Assembly (NCBI GenBank): GCA_949739085.1
Contig: CATIYU010000294.1
Location: forward strand, 1-14,621
Length of the DNA stretch: 14,621 nucleotides
Direction of reading: 5' to 3'
Origin: an uncultured Eubacteriales bacterium
GTDB taxonomy: Bacteria > Bacillota_A > Clostridia > Oscillospirales > Oscillospiraceae
The translations under genes were made by a program, and so were the position numbers. This document shows positions 8,042-13,574 of the stretch, piece by piece. Position 1 is the stretch's first letter; the number at the start of each line of letters is the position of its first letter. The notes beneath the pieces are model-generated. The model saw nothing but the letters and a program-made list of their open reading frames with translations. It made no database searches and was not told the origin of the DNA.

Positions 8042-8899
8042 ATAAATATCATTTTTGACCAGGAGCAACTTCTCCGCCTGCTCACGAACCTCTACGTGTT
8101 CACTGGCATGGCGGCCAACATCCTGGACCCCCAGGGCCGGGACATCAACCTCTTTGAGGGCCACCCGCCCTTCTGCAAAGCCATTAACGCCCTGCCGGAG
8201 GGTCACCAGCGCTGTGTGGCCTGCGACGCCTGGAAAATCAAGAACTACAACGGGGATGGAGGCTTCCAGTTTTACCGCTGCCACGCTGGCGTGTGCGAGG
8301 CGGTCATGCCTCTCTACGACAAGAGCCACCCGCTGGCCTATCTGGTGTTCGGGTGCTTTCTGGACGAGGAGCCCATAGAGGAGCAGTGGGCGCGCAGCCG
8401 GGCCCGGCTGCATTGGTACCCCGCAGGGCCGGATGCCCTGCGGGAGGCCTTCTTCCGGTTCCGGCAGTACTCCTCTGTGGAGCTTAAAGCGTATTCGGAG
8501 CTGTTGGAGGCGCTGGCCTCCTATATCCAGCTGAAGGGCATGATCCAGACCACGGGAAAAACGGACCTGCAAAAGCTGGAACTGTACCTGGACCAGCACT
8601 ATACGGAGAAGCTGTCGCTGGCGGACATCTCCGCGCAGCTTGGCATTGGGCGCACCAAGCTGTGCCGTCTGGCCAAGGAGCTCTCCGGCGGACGAACGCT
8701 GTCCTATCTGATTGCCCAGCGGCGTATTGAGGCGGCCAAGGCCCTCCTGTTGCAAAGCGATCTGGCCATCGGGGCGGTGGCAGAGGCGGTGGGGATCAGC
8801 GACTACAACTATTTTTCCCGGGTGTTCCGCGCGGTCACCGGCGCAACCCCCAGGGAATACCGGGAGCATGGCCGTCAATCCCTCCAAATATTTGGTTGA
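8042..8899 (+). CDS. PocR-sensor AraC-family transcriptional regulator (start codon non-standard)
   Basis: A DNA-binding regulator with an N-terminal PocR ligand-sensing domain (about 5-155) and a C-terminal double helix-turn-helix AraC domain (about 175-280; LSLADISAQLGIGRTKLCRLAKE, then ISDYNYFSRVFRAVTGATPREYR). Numbered from codon 8042, the PocR domain has Cys45, 58, 61, 80 and 85, including CxxC and CHAGVC. PocR domains usually begin ~20 residues before the FTGMAANILDPQGR segment, so coding sequence should reach back to about 8042, and the strong Shine-Dalgarno region (8024-8038) is there. Yet the codons there are ATA (8042), ATC (8048) and ATT (8051); the first standard starts are GTG 8096 and ATG 8108, with no Shine-Dalgarno and loss of the first helix. 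The start is therefore uncertain, and 285 residues is the longest plausible form. It probably controls the carbohydrate transporter just downstream (inference from position). Confidence 0.87.
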   Translation: MNIIFDQEQLLRLLTNLYVFTGMAANILDPQGRDINLFEGHPPFCKAINALPEGHQRCVACDAWKIKNYNGDGGFQFYRCHAGVCEAVMPLYDKSHPLAYLVFGCFLDEEPIEEQWARSRARLHWYPAGPDALREAFFRFRQYSSVELKAYSELLEALASYIQLKGMIQTTGKTDLQKLELYLDQHYTEKLSLADISAQLGIGRTKLCRLAKELSGGRTLSYLIAQRRIEAAKALLLQSDLAIGAVAEAVGISDYNYFSRVFRAVTGATPREYREHGRQSLQIFG

Positions 8900-8903
8900 A
8901 ACG

Positions 8904-8946
8904 ACGAAATTGGTCATGCAATTTTTCATGATTCGCACAATTTCGT
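8904..8946 (+). promoter_or_regulatory. Perfect 9-bp inverted repeat upstream of the transporter operon
   Basis: ACGAAATTG (8904-8912) is repeated in inverted form as CAATTTCGT (8938-8946). TCATG occurs twice between the arms (8914-8918 and 8926-8930), 12 nt apart. The region is AT-rich against a GC-rich background and lies between the AraC-type regulator and the binding-protein gene. A weak promoter, TTCGCA (8932-8937) with 17 nt to TACGAT (8955-8960), overlaps the right arm. It is a candidate operator for the PocR-AraC protein. Confidence 0.4.
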
Positions 8947-8973
8947 TACCTGTGTACGATAATGCTAGAATCT

Positions 8974-9003
8974 GAACGCTGTTTCCTATTATTTACAGCG
9001 TTC
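8974..9003 (+). promoter_or_regulatory. Second perfect 9-bp inverted repeat in the transporter leader
   Basis: GAACGCTGT (8974-8982) and ACAGCGTTC (8995-9003) are perfect inverted copies separated by an AT-rich 12-nt spacer. ACAGCG recurs once more at 9026-9031. The 3' arm overlaps TTTACA (8992-8997), a 5/6 match to -35, though the matching -10 (TAAGAA 9015-9020, 17-nt spacer) is poor. It may be an operator or an RNA stem-loop; no T-tract follows. Confidence 0.4.
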
Positions 9004-9028
9004 GTCAGCTAAAATAAGAACAAGAACA

Positions 9029-9067
9029 GCGCTTCACACCGTCGGACTCAATACGTGGGTGGAGCGC
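9029..9067 (+). promoter_or_regulatory. Leader hairpin upstream of the binding-protein gene
   Basis: GCGCTTCACACC (9029-9040) can pair with GGGTGGAGCGC (9057-9067), giving about 11 pairs with one G-U and one bulged A around a 16-nt loop. It ends 25 nt before the AAAGGAGG Shine-Dalgarno (9092-9099), so that site stays exposed. It could stabilise the mRNA. I do not recognise it as a known riboswitch. Confidence 0.35.
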
Positions 9068-9110
9068 CGTTTCTTACCTTGTACTTATTATAAAGGAGGA
9101 TCATTGAGAA

Positions 9111-10433
9111 ATGAAGAAAATTCTTGCAATGCTTCTGGCCCTGGTTTTGACGCTGGCTCTTGTGGCCTGCGGCGGCGGCGGCAACAACAGCGGCAACCAG
9201 GGCGAAAACGACGCCCCGCCTACGGACAACGGCGGGAATCAGGGCGGCGACCAGCAGGGTGATCCCGCTGGAGACAAGATCGAAATCAGTGTCATCGCTT
9301 CCCAGTACGGCCAGAACACCGCCAAGTGGTGGGCTGACTTCCAGGAGGAGTTCAACAAGACCTACGAGAACATCAACCTGACTGTGGAGGTCGTCTCCTG
9401 GAACGACATCTATACCGTGGTCAACACCCGCATCTCCGGTAACACCGCCCCCGACATCCTGAACATCGACGTGTTTGCCGACTATCAGGCCGACGGTCTG
9501 CTGCTCCCCGCCAAGGACTATGTCTCCGAGGAGACCTATGCCAAGATGTACCCCGCTTTCCTGGAGCAGTCCAACATTGACGGCACTATCTGGGCCATCC
9601 CCGACCTGGCTTCCGCCCGCGCCATGTACTACAACGTGGACATTCTGGAGGCTGCCGGTGTGGAAGTACCCACCACTTGGGACGAGCTGAAGGCCGCCTG
9701 TGAGAAGATCAAGGCCTATGACAGCAACATCTATCCCTGGGGCATTGACATGACCACCGACGAGGGCCAGGCCGCCTTTGCCTACTACATCTGGAACAAC
9801 GGCGGCGACTTCACCGACGCCGAGGGCAACTGGACTCTGAACGCCCCCGAGAACGTGGAGGCCATTGAGTACGCTATTGACCTGGTCAACTCCGGCCTCA
9901 CCAACAGCGACCCCGCCACAGAGACGCGCTACACCCTTCAGGACCTCTTCGGCGCTGGCCAGCTGGCTATGATGATCGGGCCCAACAGCATCCCCACCTA
10001 TATCTCCGAGGGCAAGGAGGAGGACGAGGTTATCAACTACGCCTTCGCCGCGATCCCCACCAACGGCGGAAACGCCTCCGTCTCCGCCGGCGTTATGGAC
10101 CGCTTCATGTGCTTCGACAACAACCACTCCCCCAAGAAGCTGGAGGCCATCAAGACCTTCTTCGACTTCTTCTATGAGGATGCCCGGTATTCCGACTGGG
10201 TTCTGATGGAGGGCTTCCTGCCCGCCACCTCCGCTGGCGGCGAGATCGTGGCCCAGTCCGACCCCGCCATGGCTCCCTGGGTGGACATCGTTGGCAGCTG
10301 TAAGTTCTACCCCACCGCCAAGGCCGAGTGGGCTGACGTGAAGCAGGGCGTTATCAATGTGGAGCAGCAGGCTCTGCTGGGTGGCAACGTCCAGGAGCTG
10401 CTGGATAACCTCCAGAGCGAGATCGCAGGCTAA
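9111..10433 (+). CDS. Carbohydrate ABC transporter substrate-binding lipoprotein (family 1)
   Basis: A membrane-anchored extracellular solute-binding protein that captures a sugar or oligosaccharide for the permeases downstream. It has 440 residues. Residues 1-20 are a lipoprotein signal peptide (KK, hydrophobic core, lipobox LVAC) with lipidated Cys20. A Gly/Asn/Gln/Asp-rich flexible linker follows to about 55, then the binding domain. Family landmarks include NTAPDILNIDVFADYQADG, DGTIWAIPDLASARAMYYNVDIL and VPTTWDELKAACEKI, all typical of CUT1 maltose/oligosaccharide binding proteins. The start has AAAGGAGG (9092-9099) 11 nt upstream. Codon use is strongly biased (CTG, AAC, ATC, GCC, AAG) compared with the kinases in this window, which suggests high expression. 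The sugar cannot be read from the sequence. Confidence 0.92.
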   Translation: MKKILAMLLALVLTLALVACGGGGNNSGNQGENDAPPTDNGGNQGGDQQGDPAGDKIEISVIASQYGQNTAKWWADFQEEFNKTYENINLTVEVVSWNDIYTVVNTRISGNTAPDILNIDVFADYQADGLLLPAKDYVSEETYAKMYPAFLEQSNIDGTIWAIPDLASARAMYYNVDILEAAGVEVPTTWDELKAACEKIKAYDSNIYPWGIDMTTDEGQAAFAYYIWNNGGDFTDAEGNWTLNAPENVEAIEYAIDLVNSGLTNSDPATETRYTLQDLFGAGQLAMMIGPNSIPTYISEGKEEDEVINYAFAAIPTNGGNASVSAGVMDRFMCFDNNHSPKKLEAIKTFFDFFYEDARYSDWVLMEGFLPATSAGGEIVAQSDPAMAPWVDIVGSCKFYPTAKAEWADVKQGVINVEQQALLGGNVQELLDNLQSEIAG

Positions 10434-10461
10434 AACCTGTCATAAACAGAAATACGCAACA

Positions 10462-10500
10462 CCGCGGGCCGGGCCGCTTTGGCCCGGCCTGCGGCTTTTT
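10462..10500 (+). terminator. Strong terminator-like hairpin between binding-protein and permease genes
   Basis: CCGCGGGCCGGGCC (10462-10475) pairs with GGCCCGGCCTGCGG (10481-10494): 14 bp with one G-U and a GCTTT loop, followed by CTTTTT (10495-10500). This has every hallmark of an intrinsic terminator, yet the two permease genes downstream belong to the same transporter and no convincing promoter lies in 10501-10588. It is probably a partial terminator or mRNA-stabilising stem that keeps binding-protein mRNA above permease mRNA. Confidence 0.8.
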
Positions 10501-10601
10501 CCGGTTGGACAGCCGGTTCTGCCCCGCAGATGTCCCCGTAGCGGCGCATATTATAGTTAGGAAATAGAGATTAGAGCATGAATACATAGGGAGGTGTCCC
10601 C

Positions 10602-11540
10602 GTGAAACAAGCAACCCTGCGGAAAGACAGCAAAGCGCCCCCCAAGGGCGCGGCCATCAAAAGGAAAACTCTGCGAACCATCGAGCCATACCTCTGGATC
10701 GCGCCCAGCGTGATTTTGATGGCGGTTTTCATTCTCATCCCCATTTTGTCCGTATTCCAGATGTCCATGAGCGACGTGAGCAAGGCGGGCAAAATCAAGG
10801 GCTTCAACGGCTTGGCCAACTTCCTGAAGGTGGTCAAAGGCTCCGCCTTCGGCATGGTCCTCAAAAACACCCTTGTGTGGACGGTGGCCGTGGTGGTGAT
10901 CTCCACAGTGCTGGGCTTTGTGCTGGCGCTGATTCTCAACAATAAGTTCCGCAGCCGCAAAATCGCCCGGGCCATCGTGGTCTTTCCCTGGGCCACCACG
11001 CTGGTGATTCAGGCCAGCGCCTGGAACTTCGTCATCAACACCGACTACGGCACGCTGAACACCCTGCTGCTGAAGCTGGGCGTCATCAAACAGGCGGTGA
11101 ACTGGACGCCCACCCCCGAGGCATACTTTGCCTGGGAAATCGCCTGCGGCATCTTTGTCACCATACCCTTTGTCACCTTCTGCGTCCTCTCCGGTCTCCA
11201 GAGCATTGACACCTCCTATTATGAGGCTGCCACAGTGGACGGGGCCAACTACTGGCAGAAGCTGTTCAAAATCACGCTGCCCCTGGTGAAATCCTCCCTG
11301 ACGGTGAGTACGGTGCTGAACATCATCTACGTCTTCAACTCCTTCCCCATTGTCTGGACCATGACCAAGGGCGACCCTGCCAACCATACGGATACCCTTG
11401 TGACATACCTGTACAAGCTGGCCTTCTACAACGGCCGGCAGGGAGAGGCAGCGGCGGTGTCCGTCATAGGGTTCCTGATCCTGCTGGTTTGCGCCAGCGT
11501 GTACATGGTCTATACGCTGCGGAAAGGAGATGACGTATGA
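10602..11540 (+). CDS. CUT1 sugar ABC transporter permease, MalF-like
   Basis: An inner-membrane channel subunit of 312 residues. A basic cytoplasmic tail of about 28 residues precedes six predicted membrane segments, beginning near LWIAPSVILMAVFILI, NTLVWTVAVVVIS, AIVVFPWATTLVIQ, EIACGIFVTIPFVTF, TVSTVLNIIYVF and VSVIGFLILLVCASV. The cytoplasmic EAA loop, which contacts the ATPase, is intact from Glu208 (EAATVDG, nine residues, then ITLP). Translation starts at GTG 10602, with AGGGAGG (10588-10594) 7 nt upstream. Its stop overlaps the next gene's ATG as ATGA, indicating translational coupling. The family is clear; the sugar is unknown. Confidence 0.93.
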   Translation: MKQATLRKDSKAPPKGAAIKRKTLRTIEPYLWIAPSVILMAVFILIPILSVFQMSMSDVSKAGKIKGFNGLANFLKVVKGSAFGMVLKNTLVWTVAVVVISTVLGFVLALILNNKFRSRKIARAIVVFPWATTLVIQASAWNFVINTDYGTLNTLLLKLGVIKQAVNWTPTPEAYFAWEIACGIFVTIPFVTFCVLSGLQSIDTSYYEAATVDGANYWQKLFKITLPLVKSSLTVSTVLNIIYVFNSFPIVWTMTKGDPANHTDTLVTYLYKLAFYNGRQGEAAAVSVIGFLILLVCASVYMVYTLRKGDDV

Positions 11541-12400
11541 TGCTGGATACTGCTGTGAAGAAGCCTGTTTCCATCAAGAAGGCTGTTCTGCGGGTTCTTC
11601 TGTACTTTGTTGTGATTGATGTGTGCATCATCACGCTGTACCCCTACTTCGCTATGTTTTGCACCGCTCTGAAGAGCCGCGCGGAGATTTTCTCCGCCGA
11701 TGGCACGATCCTTCCGATTACGGCTCTGTGGTCCAACTTCATTGACATTTGGAGCCGCGCGCCAATGGCAAAATACCTCCTCAACTCCATCCTCATTGCC
11801 AGCGGGTCCACCATCATTGCCATGCTCTGCGGCATCCCCGCCGCATACGCCCTGGCGCGTATGAAGTTCAAGGGACAGACGGCGTTTTTGGGGTTCGTGA
11901 TCGTCTCCCAGATGTTTGCCCCCGTGGTGCTGCTGATCGGCATCTATAAGGTGATGCTGAGCCTGGGGCTGACAGACAGCATTCTGGGCCTGGTTTTCAT
12001 TAACGCCGCCTTTAACCAGGCGTTTACCATCTGGCTGCTGCGGGGGACCTTTATGGGGATCTCTGCGGAAATGGAGCAGGCGGCCACCATTGACGGCTGC
12101 AACCGCATCCAGTCCATGCTGAGGGTCCTGCTGCCTGTGGCGGCTCCCGGCATTGTCACTACCCTGATCTTCATTTTCATCAACGCCTGGAACGAGTACA
12201 CTGTGGCTCTGTGCCTGATCTCCACTGATGAATTTAAGCCTCTGACAGTGGGTATTAATATCTTCAACGGCTATAATATAATTGAGTGGCAGTATCTCTT
12301 TGCCGCCTCCATCTTCGCCATCATTCCCGTGGTTATCCTGTTTATGGGAATTGAAAAGAATCTGGTCAGTGGTCTGGCCTCTGGCGGCGTCAAGGGATAA
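11537..12400 (+). CDS. CUT1 sugar ABC transporter permease, MalG-like
   Basis: The second channel subunit, 287 residues, expected to pair with the MalF-like protein. Six hydrophobic segments are visible, from ILLYFVVIDVCII-type sequence near residue 20 to IFAIIPVVILFMGIE near the C-terminus. The EAA loop is at Glu180 (EQAATIDGCN, ending VLLP). The C-terminus LVSGLASGGVKG is the classic ending of MalG-type permeases. ATG 11537 overlaps the preceding stop by 4 nt; a second in-frame ATG at 11540 is also possible. AAAGGAG (11523-11529) lies 7 nt from the first ATG. No ATP-binding subunit follows: the operon ends at a terminator 17 nt past the stop. Confidence 0.93.
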   Translation: MMLDTAVKKPVSIKKAVLRVLLYFVVIDVCIITLYPYFAMFCTALKSRAEIFSADGTILPITALWSNFIDIWSRAPMAKYLLNSILIASGSTIIAMLCGIPAAYALARMKFKGQTAFLGFVIVSQMFAPVVLLIGIYKVMLSLGLTDSILGLVFINAAFNQAFTIWLLRGTFMGISAEMEQAATIDGCNRIQSMLRVLLPVAAPGIVTTLIFIFINAWNEYTVALCLISTDEFKPLTVGINIFNGYNIIEWQYLFAASIFAIIPVVILFMGIEKNLVSGLASGGVKG

Positions 12401-12417
12401 GTTCAGAAAACATGGAG

Positions 12418-12453
12418 GGCCGCGCCGGTACCGGCGTGGTCTTCTCTGTTTTT
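12418..12453 (+). terminator. Intrinsic terminator of the transporter operon
   Basis: GGCCGCGCCGG (12418-12428) pairs with CCGGCGTGGTC (12431-12441) including two G-U pairs; in practice the innermost pair opens to give a GTAC loop. A T-rich tail with a run of five T (12449-12453) follows. It lies just after the MalG-like stop and directly before a new promoter. Confidence 0.75.
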
Positions 12454-12454
12454 G

Positions 12455-12483
12455 TTGACAAATCTGCCGGGAGTGGGTATAGT
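12455..12483 (+). promoter_or_regulatory. Near-consensus sigma-A promoter for the kinase-like gene and radA
   Basis: TTGACA (12455-12460) is a perfect -35, followed by a 17-nt spacer and TATAGT (12478-12483), a 5/6 match to -10. It is the best promoter in the window and begins 2 nt after the terminator's T-run. Transcription should start near 12490, giving a ~70-nt leader before ATG 12559. Confidence 0.85.
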
Positions 12484-12527
12484 AAATAATGGATTTCATC
12501 AGCTCACATTTACGAACAGACTTTCAG

Positions 12528-12546
12528 CAAAGCCTCTGCGGCTTTG
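12528..12546 (+). promoter_or_regulatory. Leader hairpin abutting the Shine-Dalgarno of the kinase-like gene
   Basis: CAAAGCC (12528-12534) pairs perfectly with GGCTTTG (12540-12546) around a TCTGC loop. The last stem base, G12546, is the first G of the Shine-Dalgarno GGGAG (12546-12550), so folding could partly affect ribosome loading. No ligand or protein binder is known for it. Confidence 0.4.
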
Positions 12547-12558
12547 GGAGAACACGCG

Positions 12559-13500
12559 ATGAAAAAAACTTTTTTCCAGATTGCGCAGGATTATTCCGGC
12601 GGCCAGCCCTTGGCGGGCTCGGATCTTCGCAGAGTTTTACACTGGTTTGGTGAAGGTTCCCCCTATTTCCCCACCAAAGAGGAGCAGGAACAGGCGCTTA
12701 ATGCGTTGATATGGCTCTTTCACCATACACCCAGCGGCGGCGGGACCCGGGGGCTGTGCTCCTTTGCGGAGGCGTTTTCTCTATCCCGTAAGAGAGCCAA
12801 ACTGCTGCTGGATGGGTTTCTCAGCCGCCTGGATACGCCGGTTATCATCGGTATTGAGGGACTGGACGGCTCTGGGAAGACTGTGCAGGCGAACCTGCTC
12901 TCCGAGTCCCTCCGGCGGGCGGGGAAGCGGGTCTGTACCGTTGATTTTCCCCAATACGGGGGCTTCTTTGGCCGGGAAATCGGCCTGCTTCTCTCGGGAA
13001 ACGGCGCGTCGTCCGCTATGGAACTGGACGAAAAGTCTATGTGCCTCTGGTTCGCGCTGGACCGCTGGCGCACCATTGGCGGACTGGACCTGGGAGAGTA
13101 CGACTACGTCATCTTTAACCGGTACACGCTTTCAAACGCCGTTTACCAGACGGCCCGGAAATTCCAGAGATTTGACCGGGTCTTTGCCGGATGGATTTTT
13201 CAGCTGGAACACACCCAGCTGAGGCTTCCGGTTCCGGACGTATACATCTATCTGAACTCAAAGGCGGAGCTCTCCGGCGAGAATGTCCTGAAAAAAGGGG
13301 AGCGGTCCTATACGGAGGGGCTGGATGTTTACGAAAAATCCCAAGCCCTGCTGGAGTGCTGCCATGGAATTTACCAGGAGCTCGCACGGGAGCTTCCAGA
13401 CATCCAAGTTCTGGACTGCCTGGACGGGACTGGTCAGCTGCGGGCGGCGGAGGAAATTTGCGGAGACATTACCGGCATTTTGCGGGAGCGGGGTCTGTAA
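12559..13500 (+). CDS. Thymidylate-kinase-like P-loop protein with N-terminal extension
   Basis: A 313-residue soluble protein. Residues 95 to the end resemble thymidylate kinase: the P-loop EGLDGSGKT (100-108, Lys107), a FPQYG segment (130-134) where dTMP kinases bind the nucleotide, and NRYTLSNAVYQTA from Asn187, equivalent to the DRY/H motif. A C-terminal PDVYIYL strand follows. A bacterial dTMP kinase is about 205-215 residues; this has a further ~94 N-terminal residues that I do not recognise (FGEGSPYFPTKEEQEQ, then a helical SLSRKRAKLLLDGFL part). Asn replaces the usual Asp in the DRY motif. It may be a dTMP kinase, a kinase for another nucleotide, or a regulatory paralogue. ATG 12559 is chosen over in-frame TTG 12544 because GGGAG (12546-12550) lies 8 nt before it. 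It probably shares a transcript with radA. Confidence 0.82.
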   Translation: MKKTFFQIAQDYSGGQPLAGSDLRRVLHWFGEGSPYFPTKEEQEQALNALIWLFHHTPSGGGTRGLCSFAEAFSLSRKRAKLLLDGFLSRLDTPVIIGIEGLDGSGKTVQANLLSESLRRAGKRVCTVDFPQYGGFFGREIGLLLSGNGASSAMELDEKSMCLWFALDRWRTIGGLDLGEYDYVIFNRYTLSNAVYQTARKFQRFDRVFAGWIFQLEHTQLRLPVPDVYIYLNSKAELSGENVLKKGERSYTEGLDVYEKSQALLECCHGIYQELARELPDIQVLDCLDGTGQLRAAEEICGDITGILRERGL

Positions 13501-13515
13501 GTCCGCGCCAATTTC

Positions 13516-13531
13516 CAGAAAATCTTTTCTG
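13516..13531 (+). repeat. Short AT-rich palindrome between the kinase-like gene and radA
   Basis: CAGAAAA (13516-13522) and TTTTCTG (13525-13531) are perfect inverted copies around TC. With a 2-nt centre it fits a protein-binding site better than an RNA hairpin. It does not match the Firmicutes LexA box. No promoter is obvious beside it. Confidence 0.3.
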
Positions 13532-13574
13532 AAACGGGAGAGCGGGGAACACGGAATCCCGGAGGAGAACAGCA

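Noticed and set aside
6745..8085. 446-codon open frame on the minus strand across the aminopeptidase gene
   Set aside because: It mirrors a well-supported M24 gene with all metal ligands; its translation is low-complexity (Leu/Gly/Val/His-rich) and resembles no family.
8904..8946. Intrinsic terminator for the AraC gene
   Set aside because: The arms are 25 nt apart and AT-rich and no T-tract follows, so a DNA-level regulatory site is more plausible.
8900..9110. Known riboswitch in the transporter leader
   Set aside because: Two hairpins are visible, but no conserved core of a riboswitch class I know could be recognised by eye.
9048..10127. 359-codon minus-strand open frame rich in Val/Gly
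   Set aside because: An antisense shadow of the strongly codon-biased binding-protein gene; the GNN-rich composition follows from GC-rich codon choice on the other strand.
11510..12499. 329-codon minus-strand open frame opposite the MalG-like gene
   Set aside because: Opposite a clear permease and running through a terminator and a near-consensus promoter; composition is not protein-like.
12544..12558. TTG 12544 as the start of the thymidylate-kinase-like gene
   Set aside because: The TTG overlaps the Shine-Dalgarno GGGAG itself; ATG 12559 has proper 8-nt spacing.
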